Of a stretch of 64,000 bases of DNA, positions 28,935 to 39,167 are shown one piece after another. The stretch spans positions 62,001 through 126,000 of the forward strand of contig NZ_WNJZ01000002.1 of NCBI RefSeq assembly GCF_024433635.1. Direction: 5' to 3'. Below the pieces are notes generated by a model. It did not search any database and was not told the DNA's origin. It saw only the letters and a program-made list of their open reading frames with translations. Every line of letters starts with the position of its first letter. Positions within the stretch are counted from its first letter, which is position 1. This stretch comes from Ruminococcus sp. zg-924. GTDB lineage: Bacteria; Bacillota; Clostridia; Oscillospirales; Acutalibacteraceae. Both the position numbers and the translations under genes were made by a program.

Positions 28935-30731
28935 ATGAAAAAATTTGCAGCAATTTTTATTAGCATGCTATTAGTTGGGGCTATGATGTTCAGCACAGTA
29001 GCTTCAGCAGCATCAGTGCTTGACCCAACGAAAACAACAGGTACGCTAACCCTCACAAAGTATGAGTCTGATAGCGACAAGAGTAAGGCTGTAACAGGTG
29101 CAGAGTTTACTGCATATCAGGTTGCACAGCTTACATCTGACGGTACTTTTAAGGCTCTTGACGCTTACAAAGACGTTAGTGTAACAGTAGGCGAAACAGC
29201 ATGGACTCTTGACAAGCTTATGCAGCAGGACGACTACTCAACAGACAAAACAACAGGCGGTCTTACTTTTACAAGCACAGACATTTTTGAAAAGATGATT
29301 CCTGCTTTGCAGGCTGTTGCTCAGAATGAAACTGCTCCGCAGACAGGCCTTACTTCAACAGAAAATCCAGCTGGTACATACACATTCGGCGATATGCCAA
29401 TCGGTGTTTATCTTGTTGCAGAAACAAAAGTACCAAAGGGATACACAGTTGTTTCACAGAGCTTCTTGGTTTCTATTCCTGAATGGGACGAAACAACCAA
29501 AACATGGAACTACGATATTACTGCAAGCCCTAAGGATGCTCCTGTAAGTCCTGACAAGGCTATTGTAGGTCCTACTGCTGAAGGAGAAACTAATCCTACA
29601 CTTCTTGATGAGGATACAGTAGCAATCGGCGACAATGTTCCTTATCAGGTAACTGCTAATCTTCCATTCTACGGCGATTCACTTCCGACATCATGGACAG
29701 AGGCAACAGTTTTATATCCAACTCAAGAGAAGTTTGATACAACTGTAGCAGGCATAAAATATGCCCTTACCGATACAATGTCAAAGGGACTTACATTTAA
29801 TAATGACCTTGCAGTTGTAATTGACAATGGTGGTACACCCGTAACACTTACAAAAGATACTGATTACACACTTACAACAACAACTGATGCTTCAGATAAT
29901 ACAGTAATAACAGTTGATTTTAAGTGGGCAAATATTAACCAGTATCAGGGTAAGAAGATCAAATTTACATATTCTGCAACTGTTAACGAGGATGCTGTTG
30001 TAGGTCCTAACGGCAACAAGAACAGCGTTAAAATTACATATGATAACGACCCTCAGGTTGAGTCTGATGATGTTGATACAGAGCCTGATGAAACAACTGT
30101 TTACACATACGGTATGGATCTTACAAAGACATTCAACGGCGCAGCTGCTGACGGCACAGATATTGACGCAAGCGGAGTTGAATTCAGCCTTTCAAACGGT
30201 GGCGAAAAGCTCTGGTTCATTACAAGCGAGTCAGGCAAGTATATTGCTTACGATGCAAAGATGACAGATAATCCTGCAACTGCTGATGATGAATCAACCG
30301 AGCCTGCTGAAGGTACAAAAGTTACAATTGACGGGGTTAAATATACAATTACTCAGGCACTTAATCCTACAAAGACAGGTTCTCTTGCTGTTGATGGTCT
30401 TGATGTTGGCACATACACACTTGTCGAGGAAAACAGCATTGAAGGCTTCAGCAAGCTTGCAAGTGATGTTACAATTGTTGTATCAGAAGAGAAAACTGAC
30501 GGCAAAATCACAGGTAAAGTAATTGCAACTGTAGGAGATACAACACTCAATGTTTCAGAGACTAACCTTGGTAAATTCCTCTTTACAGTAAACAACGTAT
30601 CAAAGCAGTTTGATCTTCCGCTCACAGGTGGTACAGGTCTTCTCCTGTTCACAATCGGCGGTGGCATTGTGATGGCAGTTGCTATCATTATATTTTCACA
30701 GCTTCGCAAGAAGAAAGCAACTGATAAGTAA
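28935..30731 (+). CDS. Major pilin, SpaA/FimA-like, LPLTG-anchored
   Basis: 598 residues, start set by GGAGG 9 bases upstream. Signal peptide ends near AASVLDPTKT. The motif WNYDITASPK with Lys200 is in the place of the pilin-motif lysine used by sortase C to link subunits. E-box-like segments GVYLVAETKVPKGY and TYTLVEENSIEGF suggest isopeptide-forming domains. The C-terminus is LPLTG, a hydrophobic helix and RKKKATDK. Codon choice is noticeably more uniform than in the adhesin, as expected of a highly expressed structural protein. It follows the adhesin by 82 bases and is separated from the sortases by a strong hairpin. Confidence 0.94.
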   Translation: MKKFAAIFISMLLVGAMMFSTVASAASVLDPTKTTGTLTLTKYESDSDKSKAVTGAEFTAYQVAQLTSDGTFKALDAYKDVSVTVGETAWTLDKLMQQDDYSTDKTTGGLTFTSTDIFEKMIPALQAVAQNETAPQTGLTSTENPAGTYTFGDMPIGVYLVAETKVPKGYTVVSQSFLVSIPEWDETTKTWNYDITASPKDAPVSPDKAIVGPTAEGETNPTLLDEDTVAIGDNVPYQVTANLPFYGDSLPTSWTEATVLYPTQEKFDTTVAGIKYALTDTMSKGLTFNNDLAVVIDNGGTPVTLTKDTDYTLTTTTDASDNTVITVDFKWANINQYQGKKIKFTYSATVNEDAVVGPNGNKNSVKITYDNDPQVESDDVDTEPDETTVYTYGMDLTKTFNGAAADGTDIDASGVEFSLSNGGEKLWFITSESGKYIAYDAKMTDNPATADDESTEPAEGTKVTIDGVKYTITQALNPTKTGSLAVDGLDVGTYTLVEENSIEGFSKLASDVTIVVSEEKTDGKITGKVIATVGDTTLNVSETNLGKFLFTVNNVSKQFDLPLTGGTGLLLFTIGGGIVMAVAIIIFSQLRKKKATDK

Positions 30732-30779
30732 TTGAAATTATTGTGTTTTCATTTTTAATTTTATAATTTTCAGTGATTT

Positions 30780-30805
30780 GGGAGAACAGAGAAATCTGTT
30801 CTCCC
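30780..30805 (+). terminator. Perfect hairpin between pilin and sortase genes (terminator or processing site)
   Basis: An 11-base perfect stem GGGAGAACAGA / TCTGTTCTCCC closed by a GAAA tetraloop. No T run follows, so full termination is doubtful. It may instead protect the pilin message from 3' decay and so favour pilin over sortase. Confidence 0.75.
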
Positions 30806-30872
30806 AGGTTCATATCTATAAATAAACTTTTATTGTGTATTTCCGTATTGCGTGGCTGAAAGGGGATGCAAA

Positions 30873-31736
30873 ATGAGAAAAATATTAATCGGTATAGTCG
30901 GGGCTATTGTACTGCTTGCCGGATTAACCTTGATTTGCTATCCTTTTATAAGCAATTATCTTATGAGTCAGAACCATAACAGTGAAATTGCAGAGCAGGA
31001 GGCTGCAGTGGAAAGAGCTGACGACAACACTTTGGATGAAGCATTTGCACGGGCGGAAAAATACAATAAAGGTTTATTGGGGAATGTTGTGCTTACTGAC
31101 CCGTTTGATCCGGGATTTCAGCAGGAGAGAAATGTTGAGTATGAAGGTCTGCTCAATTTAAATAATGATTCAATTATGGCAAGTATTGAGATACCGCGAA
31201 TTAATGTTAAGCTTCCGATTTATCACGGTACAAGCCAGGATACGCTTTTAAATGGCGTAGGTCATCTGCAAAAAACATCACTTCCAATCGGTGGAGAGGG
31301 TACTCATTCTGTTCTTACAGGACATACAGGACTGTCTTCTGCAAGACTGTTTACTGACTTAAATAAGTTGGAAAAGGGTGATGTGTTTTATATTTATGTG
31401 CTTAACAGAACTCTTGCCTACAAAATTGACCAAGTCAAGGTGGTTGAACCCACGGATACAAATGATTTGAAAATAAATTCCGAGGAGGATTATGTAACTC
31501 TCATAACCTGTACTCCCTACGGCGTAAATTCCCACAGACTGTTGGTAAGAGGTACAAGAATACCCTATGAAGAAGCTAAGACTATTGTTGAAAATACAGC
31601 CCCTGTAGAAAGTACATGGATGCTTGAATATAAAAAAGCACTTATTGCAGGAGCTGTGGCGCTTGTATTAATTATTATAATTTTTATCATTATTAAGCAA
31701 TTACTTTCCAAACGCAGAAAACATAAAGAAGATTAA
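30873..31736 (+). CDS. Class C sortase 1
   Basis: 287 residues from ATG 30873 (AGGGG upstream). N-terminal membrane helix, a DPF lid motif (LTDPFDPGF) typical of pilus sortases, the sortase barrel with catalytic His151 (GHTGLSS), Cys213 (TLITC) and Arg222 (HRLLVRG), and a second membrane helix with a Lys-rich tail. The enzyme joins pilin subunits through the sorting-signal threonine and the pilin lysine. First of three sortases in tandem after the pilin. Confidence 0.95.
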   Translation: MRKILIGIVGAIVLLAGLTLICYPFISNYLMSQNHNSEIAEQEAAVERADDNTLDEAFARAEKYNKGLLGNVVLTDPFDPGFQQERNVEYEGLLNLNNDSIMASIEIPRINVKLPIYHGTSQDTLLNGVGHLQKTSLPIGGEGTHSVLTGHTGLSSARLFTDLNKLEKGDVFYIYVLNRTLAYKIDQVKVVEPTDTNDLKINSEEDYVTLITCTPYGVNSHRLLVRGTRIPYEEAKTIVENTAPVESTWMLEYKKALIAGAVALVLIIIIFIIIKQLLSKRRKHKED

Positions 31737-31770
31737 GGGTGATTATAAGGGTTTATGAGAGGCAGATAAT

Positions 31771-32631
31771 ATGAAAAAAGTTATAACAGTTATTATCTTT
31801 ATTGTTTTGATGGCGATAGGAATCGGTATTATCGGTTATCCTCTGGCGAGTAACTTTTTAATGAGTATGAATTCGGACAGCGAAGTACAGACATATTTAA
31901 GTGCTGCATCAAATTTAGACTCTGAGGAATATGACAAACAGCTTGCTCTTGCACAAGAATATAATGACAGTCTTAAGGGGAATTATAATATAGGCGACCC
32001 GTTTGGTAAAGAGATTGAAACTGACGATGAATATTATGATTTACTGAATATTGACGGGACTTCTGTTATGGCTTGTATTGAAATTCCTGCACTGAAAATC
32101 AAATATCCAATTTATCATGGTACAAGTGATGATGTTTTAAATAAAGGTATCGGTCATATGAGAAATACATCTTTGCCGATAGGCGGAAAGGGTACTCATA
32201 CTGTTTTAACGGGACATACGGGACTTTCAAATGCAAAGCTATTTACTGATATTGATAAGCTTGAAGAGGAAGATGTGTTTTATATATATGTTATGAATCA
32301 GACCCTTGCTTACAGCATTGATCAAATTAAAGTTGTTGAACCGTCTGATACATCTGATTTAAAAATTGATGACGAAAATGATTATGTAACCCTTGTTACC
32401 TGTACACCTTACGGACTTAATACTCACCGCTTGCTGGTAAGAGGTACTCGTATACCGTATGTTGAATCTAAAAAAGAGGCTCAGCCTTCACGGGTGGAAA
32501 AGAGCACATACAACGAGGAATATATGTCGGCCATTATTATCGGCGGTTTAGTAATGACAGGAATATTATTCATTTACGTTTTAATAAAGATTGTTTTACG
32601 CATATGCAGAAAGAGAAAAAATAATGAATAA
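31771..32631 (+). CDS. Class C sortase 2
   Basis: 286 residues, clearly a paralogue of the first sortase: same layout of membrane helix, DPF lid (GDPFGKE), His149, Cys211 (TLVTC), Arg220 and C-terminal membrane helix. It starts 34 bases after sortase 1 ends and overlaps sortase 3 by 8 bases, so they share a transcript. Two close class C enzymes may divide the work of pilin polymerisation and adhesin attachment. Confidence 0.95.
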   Translation: MKKVITVIIFIVLMAIGIGIIGYPLASNFLMSMNSDSEVQTYLSAASNLDSEEYDKQLALAQEYNDSLKGNYNIGDPFGKEIETDDEYYDLLNIDGTSVMACIEIPALKIKYPIYHGTSDDVLNKGIGHMRNTSLPIGGKGTHTVLTGHTGLSNAKLFTDIDKLEEEDVFYIYVMNQTLAYSIDQIKVVEPSDTSDLKIDDENDYVTLVTCTPYGLNTHRLLVRGTRIPYVESKKEAQPSRVEKSTYNEEYMSAIIIGGLVMTGILFIYVLIKIVLRICRKRKNNE

Positions 32632-33649
32632 AAATATAATTAAAATTTGTTCATATGTTCTTGTAGCGTTAGTTTTTATGTTCGGATTGATTATATATTT
32701 ATATCCGATCATTTCGGGGTATATATCGGAGAAAAATTCTGCAATAGTAATAGAAAATTTTGAAAATATAAGGAAATCCGTACAGAGTGATGCGCAGGCA
32801 GATGACAACAATTCCGGCAACACAGAATTGTCTGAAGAAGAGAGAAAAAGTAATACTGCTGTTGATACAACCGATAGCGAGAAGTACAATGAACTGTATA
32901 AGGAGATGCAGGAGTATAATTACGATATTTATAAGAACGGACAGAAAGGATTGTGTGATGCTTGGTCATACGAGCAAGCAAGCGTTGACCTGTCTGAGTT
33001 TGGGTTATATGACAGTGCAGTTGGCGTTTTGAGAGTGCCGAGAATGAACGATTTAAATATGCCGATTTATCTGGGAGCTTCAGGAAATAATATGTCAAAG
33101 GGAGCAGCTCAGCTTGGAGAAACCTCAATGCCGATAGGAGGCAATAACACAAACTGCGTTATCGCAGGTCACAGGGGCTGGAACGGAGCAAGATACTTTC
33201 TGGATATCGAACAAATGCAGATAGGGGATATGGTGTATATTGACAATCTCTGGACTACGCTTTCATATGAAGTATGCGATATTAAAATAATACAGCCGGA
33301 TGATATAGATGAAATTTTAATTCAAAAGAATAAGGATATGGTTACACTTATAACTTGTCACCCGTATTGGGCGAGTACCTATAGATACGCTGTTTTTTGC
33401 AGCAGAGTAAGTTATGATAATAATTCAAAGCTGCAAACAGAGTCAACTGCTGATAATAAAGAGAATGAGAAAATTCAGCAAGAGGAAAATCTGTATGCGA
33501 CAGAAGAGAGTGATAATTCGGAAAAATACAAAAGTTCAGAAAGTACTATTTTAATTGAAAGAATCTCCTATATAATGGTGCCGATTTTTTTACTTGTTAT
33601 GACATTGGTGATAATTCTACATAGGCGGGTAAAGATGAATAGAGAATAA
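32624..33649 (+). CDS. Sortase 3, divergent
   Basis: 341 residues from ATG 32624, overlapping the stop of sortase 2 (ATGAATAA). It keeps a sortase core with His183 (GHRGWNG), Cys245 (TLITC) and Arg254, but CHPYWASTYR replaces the usual CTPYGxNTHR. The region before the core is long and acidic and lacks the DPF lid. An acidic insert of about 60 residues lies between core and final membrane helix. The changed active-site loop suggests a different substrate from sortases 1 and 2. Confidence 0.92.
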   Translation: MNKNIIKICSYVLVALVFMFGLIIYLYPIISGYISEKNSAIVIENFENIRKSVQSDAQADDNNSGNTELSEEERKSNTAVDTTDSEKYNELYKEMQEYNYDIYKNGQKGLCDAWSYEQASVDLSEFGLYDSAVGVLRVPRMNDLNMPIYLGASGNNMSKGAAQLGETSMPIGGNNTNCVIAGHRGWNGARYFLDIEQMQIGDMVYIDNLWTTLSYEVCDIKIIQPDDIDEILIQKNKDMVTLITCHPYWASTYRYAVFCSRVSYDNNSKLQTESTADNKENEKIQQEENLYATEESDNSEKYKSSESTILIERISYIMVPIFLLVMTLVIILHRRVKMNRE

Positions 33650-33675
33650 GCGGTTATTATTCTTAACAAAATGGC

Positions 33676-33715
33676 AAAAGGTCGCAAGTATAGAGCTTGC
33701 GATCTTTTGTTTTTT
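33676..33715 (+). terminator. Terminator of the pilus operon
   Basis: Stem AAAAGGTCGCAAG / CTTGCGATCTTTT with a 7-base loop and a T-rich tail, 26 bases after the last sortase. Confidence 0.85.
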
Positions 33716-33906
33716 AGAAATCATATAAGAACGCACAACAACAGTAAATTTCAATGCAATACTATAACAATGCACTACAAAGAATGAAGAAAAAGCAAAT
33801 TCCAAGAACTAACAAGATGAATAAGCGGTTATCAGAAAATATCTACTATGAAACTGTGCTTAGAAGATGATATCATCAAGCTATATCAATTAAGTATAAT
33901 ATATAT

Positions 33907-34185
33907 GTGCTTGGGATATTAAAACTAAAAGATGATAATGTAGATGTATATTTTACTTCCGATTTTAATAATTCTGTTTGGGTCAAACTGCAGGTGTAAG
34001 ATAATAGTAATAATACTATCGGAGCAACAGGTGCTATTAAACCGGGAGAATATGTTAAATCTGTAACGCTAAACTCTGAAATACAAAAAGGTGAAATTGT
34101 ACAACTTAAAGGTTTTGGTTATGAGCCAGAAACGTATTATAGTGCGGGTTCTGCGAGTATGAATACGACAATTGAATTAGAATAA
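33907..34185 (+). pseudogene. Remnant of a small secreted or surface protein
   Basis: One frame reads VLGILKLKDDNVDVYFTSDF, meets TAA at 33997-33999, then continues in frame with NTIGATGAIKPGEYVKSVTL and on to TAA at 34183. The two parts together look like a beta-rich domain that lost its start and gained a stop. No family recognised. The stretch 33716-33906 before it holds no gene; a 14-base repeat GAATAAGCGGTTAT occurs at about 33645 and 33820. Confidence 0.5.
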
Positions 34186-34336
34186 ACAGGTGATTACACA
34201 AATTTGGTGTAAAATACTATAATCAAAATATTATGACTTTAAATGAAATATATAATACCTTTAGAAATCAATAGATTTAAAGCAACCGGAGAATAATCAC
34301 GAAAAATCAATTTTAAAGGTAATATGCGAATTATTA

Positions 34337-34463
34337 AGTGAATATAATAAGAAGTTAAGAATAGAGATAAACCTCAAAGCTGATTTTACTAAGCACTTTG
34401 CAATCCCCTGCACAAATGGAAGTATACATAATCTCATACTTCAGAGCATAAGAAAATTAGAAT
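34337..34463 (+). pseudogene. Second serine recombinase 3' scar
   Basis: Reads LSEYNKKLRIEINLKADFTK and ends SIRKLE then TGA, with no frame break. It is closely similar to 17155-17289 and is a direct repeat of about 120 bases at DNA level. Only the last 40 codons of a recombinase remain. Confidence 0.7.
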
Positions 34464-34490
34464 GAAAAAAAGCCCGATAAAATCGAGTTT
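34464..34490 (-). terminator. Terminator of the acetyltransferase gene
   Basis: On the minus strand CTCGAT / ATCGGG stem with a TTT loop followed by CTTTTTTT. Confidence 0.65.
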
Positions 34491-34494
34491 TTAG

Positions 34495-34530
34495 TGGTGC
34501 GGGTGACAGGAATTAAACCTGCACTCCTCT
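34495..34530 (-). tRNA. tRNA 3'-end remnant (T arm and acceptor, CCA encoded)
   Basis: On the minus strand the sequence gives GCAGG-TTTAATT-CCTGT followed by CACCCGC, A and CCA: a T arm, acceptor strand and tail. The loop is degenerate (TTTAATT) and the 5' part is missing, so it is a relic. Similar scars mark the insertion points of elements that use tRNA 3' ends. Confidence 0.55.
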
Positions 34531-34566
34531 CAAAATCATAACCTAAATTTAGTTCGTCTGCCACGT

Positions 34567-35091
34567 TTATTTTACCAGTTCATAAAGTTTTACATCACAA
34601 AGTTCATCAGAACCCCATTTTGCGATTGATTTATCATAACCGACAAATCGTAGTCCGCATTTCTCCATAACTCTGCCGGAAGCAGGGTTATCAACGTGGT
34701 GTGCCGCAGTAATTTTTGTAAATCCATTACTAAACAACTCATCAATCACAGCTTTGAATGCTTCAGTAATATAACCTTTATTCCAATGCTGTTTTGAAAG
34801 TACATAACCGATTTCAGCAGTTTTGTTATCGTCGGTAATAGCTACAACATCAATTGCGCCTATCGGTTCGTCATTATTCTTTTCGGTTATTGCCCAGCGA
34901 TATTCAAAACCGGATGCGGCTTCGTTAAGATACATATTCAAAAGCCAAGCTGTGGTATCTAAATTTTCGTGTTTGTGCCAATGACAGTATTTTGCAACAT
35001 CTTCATCACTTGTCCAGTTGCGATACATCATTTCAGCGTCACCTTCTCTAAAAGGGTGTAAAATCAGTCTGTCTGTTGTTAATGTACTCAT
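34567..35091 (-). CDS. GNAT acetyltransferase, RimJ/RimL type
   Basis: 174 residues from ATG 35091 (AAGGAGG upstream). Starts TTDRLILHPFREGDAEMMYR, then YRWAITEKNNDEPIGAIDVV, IGYVLSKQHWNKGYITEA and HHVDNPASGRVMEKCGLRFV, the standard acetyl-CoA-binding and catalytic segments of the RimJ/RimL-like group. It probably N-acetylates a protein N-terminus or a small amine; the substrate is unknown. It stands alone between two tRNA 3' relics, as a cargo gene would. Confidence 0.9.
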   Translation of the reverse strand: MSTLTTDRLILHPFREGDAEMMYRNWTSDEDVAKYCHWHKHENLDTTAWLLNMYLNEAASGFEYRWAITEKNNDEPIGAIDVVAITDDNKTAEIGYVLSKQHWNKGYITEAFKAVIDELFSNGFTKITAAHHVDNPASGRVMEKCGLRFVGYDKSIAKWGSDELCDVKLYELVK

Positions 35092-35162
35092 TGAAATTCC
35101 TCCTTCTTGTTTATAATATAAATTAAGCCTTTCGTAGGTTATGCTAACCTGCAAAAGGCTTT

Positions 35163-35215
35163 TGGTGCGGATAACAGGACTTGAACCTGCATGAAATTGC
35201 TTTCACATGGACCTG
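35163..35215 (-). tRNA. tRNA-Leu-like 3' remnant
   Basis: On the minus strand: a variable-arm-like stretch (CATGTGAAAGCAATTTCATG), then GCAGG-TTCAAGT-CCTGT, TATCCGC, A, CCA. The long variable arm and the T arm fit tRNA-Leu. The D arm and anticodon half are absent, so it is not a working gene. Confidence 0.65.
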
Positions 35216-35412
35216 ATGATTACAACACTTCGGTGTATTAATTATATAAATTTTATGTACTAAAAATAACCCATAATCTTTGTTAGAATTAGCGTATGGG
35301 GTGATGTTATAAGATGTTTTTTGATAATGAAGGGCAAATTAAAATATATGGACTTTATTTGTCACATGCTTTGTTATATAATAGACTTATAAAAGATTAG
35401 GAGGATACTTTT

Positions 35413-36303
35413 ATGAAATTTGAAATGAAAAGTGAACATAAGATTGATAATGATTTTGAAATTAAAGACGGCGTGCTTGTAAAATACAAGGGTGAATCAG
35501 AAAATGTAGTAATTCCTGATGGTGTAACAGGTATTGGAGGAGAAGCTTTTGCAAATTGCAGTTCACTTAAGAGAATAACAATCCCAAATAGTGTGACAAG
35601 CATTGGACGCTCTGCTTTTGAAAAATGCAGTTCACTTGAAAGCATAACAATCCCAGACAGTGTCACAAGTATTGGAATTTGTACTTTTTATAAGTGCAGT
35701 TCATTAAAAAGCATAGTAATCCCTGACAGTGTAACGAACATTGGTGCTTCTGCTTTTTCTGATACACCATGGTTAAAAAACAAACAACTTAATAATCCTC
35801 TTGTTATAATAAATAATATATTGGTTGATGGAACGAACTGCTCTGGTAATATAACAATCCCCGATAGCGTGACAAACATTGGAAGCTATGCTTTTTGGGA
35901 ATGTAGTTCACTTGAAAGCATAACAATCCCAGACAGTGTCACAAGTATTGGAATTTGTACTTTTTATAAGTGCAGTTCATTAAAAAGCATAGTAATCCCT
36001 GACAGTGTAACGAACATTGGGAGTTCTGCCTTTTTGAATACACCATGGCTAAAAAATAAGCAACTTGAAAATCCTCTTGTTATAATAAATAATATATTGG
36101 TTGATGGAACAAACTGCTCAGGTAATGTAACAATTCCTAATAGCGTAACAAGTATTGGTGGGGATGCCTTTGTGGGTTGTGATTTATTAGAAAGCATCTC
36201 AGTTCCTAATAGTGTGACAAGTATTGGAAAGAGAGCTTTTAGGTTTTGCAAATCATTAAAAAGCATAACAATCCCTGACAGTGTGACAAGTACTTGTAAT
36301 TGA
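35413..36303 (+). pseudogene. BspA-like leucine-rich repeat protein, 3' end lost
   Basis: 296 residues with AGGAGG before the ATG. There is no signal peptide. From residue 30 the chain is made of LRR_5 repeats of the form SLKSITIPDSVTSIGxxAF. Two stretches of about 210 bases (from 35633 and 35912) are near-identical tandem copies with a 279-base period (93 codons). The last repeat changes abruptly from SVTSI to SVTSTCN and stops, exactly where the conjugative element begins, so the normal C-terminus is missing. Such proteins bind surfaces or partners. Without a signal peptide this one may be cytoplasmic or an already shortened family member. Confidence 0.88.
36286..36300. other. Left junction of the conjugative element (attL)
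   Basis: The LRR repeat text gtgacaagta is followed by cttg instead of the ttgg seen in every other repeat. Homology to the host gene breaks at about 36292-36293, next to the 3' end of the serine recombinase. This is the expected place for an att site. Confidence 0.7.
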
Positions 36304-36323
36304 TTTTAGGAAGACATTTTCGA

Positions 36324-37916
<1,593 letters not shown>

Positions 37917-38118
37917 TTATTCTCAATACCTCCTTAGTCAGCAAACAGGCATAATTGAAAGGATAACCATAATACCACAGTTCAAATCCTGAAACAAGTA
38001 ATTTGAGGAGAAAATAAAACCCCCTCTACTTATAGTCCGTAAAATCGGACATTTCGTAACCCTTTTTTAAGAAAAAATTTTGAATATCGTTGATTTTTGT
38101 AACATTGCACAAATTTAA

Positions 38119-38526
38119 TCAAAATTCTTCGTACAACATTTCAACTGATTTCTTTAATTTTTCGAGAATACGGCGGAGTTTGTATAGATATCCGGGTCGT
38201 GATATACCGTGATGCTTTGCAAGTTCAGTAAAAGTAACTTTTTCGCAGTTTTCGTCAAAAAAACATTCGTCAATTATTTGTTTTTCCAAATCATCAAGCT
38301 CGCTGAGTGCCAATCTCAACGCTCTTTGCAGATGCTGTTTTTTGATTGTTTGAACAACATCTGCCGATTCATCGGCATAATAATTCTCGTTCAAATGTAT
38401 AAGGCGACCCTTATCCTTTTCGTAAAAGTAGTACCGCTCAGAACGCGCTACTTTTTGTTTGTACGCTCTTAAAATTAAAGGCTCGTTGCTGTCAGGATTA
38501 CAGAGAAGCTTCTTGCTGCCGTTCAT
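38119..38526 (-). CDS. Sigma-70 region 4-like regulator of the element
   Basis: 135 residues. The C-terminal half holds a sigma region 4-like helix-turn-helix (ALSELDDLEKQIIDECFF, then FTELAKHHGISRPGYLYKLR). The N-terminal half has basic and aromatic residues and no region 2, so it is not a full sigma factor. Proteins of this type are regular members of clostridial integrative elements next to the recombinase, where they are thought to control excision genes. ATG 38526 is followed at once by MNGSKKLL; AAGGAG lies upstream. Confidence 0.8.
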   Translation of the reverse strand: MNGSKKLLCNPDSNEPLILRAYKQKVARSERYYFYEKDKGRLIHLNENYYADESADVVQTIKKQHLQRALRLALSELDDLEKQIIDECFFDENCEKVTFTELAKHHGISRPGYLYKLRRILEKLKKSVEMLYEEF

Positions 38527-38722
38527 TCTTATGCACTCCTTGCCAAGAATGAACAGGCAAACTATTTAATTGATTACTTATATATTATCATACCTTTTAT
38601 CTGTCGGCAATAAAAAATTTATTTTTTTCAAAAAAGTTGTCGAAAAATACTTACATTTTTGCTTTTTTTACGGGATATATATAGAGGGGTTTTTAATCCG
38701 CCTTTCAAAAGTAGCAAGCACT

Positions 38723-38797
38723 GCGAATTGTCGGACAATTCGCAAAACTTCATAAAATGTTCATTTTATGAAGCTGCTTGTTAGGGGATACCCCTAA
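38723..38797 (+). other. Putative origin of transfer (oriT)
   Basis: Three consecutive inverted repeats upstream of mobC: GCGAATTGTC/GACAATTCGC (38723-38743), CTTCATAAAATG/CATTTTATGAAG (38748-38773) and TTAGGGG/CCCCTAA (38781-38797), followed by GACCCCG. Such a cluster just before mobilisation genes is the usual layout of an oriT. The nick site is not identified. The rest of 38527-38831 is AT-rich without a gene. Confidence 0.7.
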
Positions 38798-38831
38798 GAC
38801 CCCGAAAAAATCAAATAATAGGAGAATTACA

Positions 38832-39167
38832 ATGGATAAAAAATACATAAAAATAACTTTTCGTGTTACAGAAAACGAAAAGAAAATAATTGAAATTAAA
38901 GCAAAAAAAGCCGGAGTAAAAAGCATTAGTTCTTATCTCCGTAGAATAGCTGTAAAAGGTATTATCGTGAATTACGAAAACCAAGGCTTGCTTAATCTGA
39001 TGAAAGGTATGCGAGGCATTCAGACGAATGTTAATCAGATTGCAATGAGAGTAAATTCAACAAACCGTGTCTATGACGAGGATTTCAAATATCTTAAAAA
39101 GGTGATGAAGGATATATGGCAACAACTCGAATCAATTCAGTCAAGTCTACACTCAATCTGTCAATAA
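38832..39167 (+). CDS. mobC: MobC-like relaxosome accessory protein
   Basis: 111 residues from ATG 38832 (AGGAGAAT upstream). Begins YIKITFRVTENEKKIIEIKA, a ribbon-helix-helix start; the middle ISSYLRRIAVKG and NLMKGMRGIQTNVNQIAMRVN match MobC of Gram-positive elements. It helps the relaxase bind and open oriT, which lies immediately upstream. Its 3' end overlaps the relaxase gene by 52 bases. Confidence 0.9.
   Translation: MDKKYIKITFRVTENEKKIIEIKAKKAGVKSISSYLRRIAVKGIIVNYENQGLLNLMKGMRGIQTNVNQIAMRVNSTNRVYDEDFKYLKKVMKDIWQQLESIQSSLHSICQ

Noticed and set aside
34495-34566. A possible complete tRNA gene
   Set aside because: Only T arm, acceptor strand and CCA are present; the T loop is degenerate and there is no anticodon arm.
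35500-36290. Regular short repeats that could suggest a CRISPR array
   Set aside because: The repeats stay in one reading frame, encode LRR_5 units and have no unique spacers.
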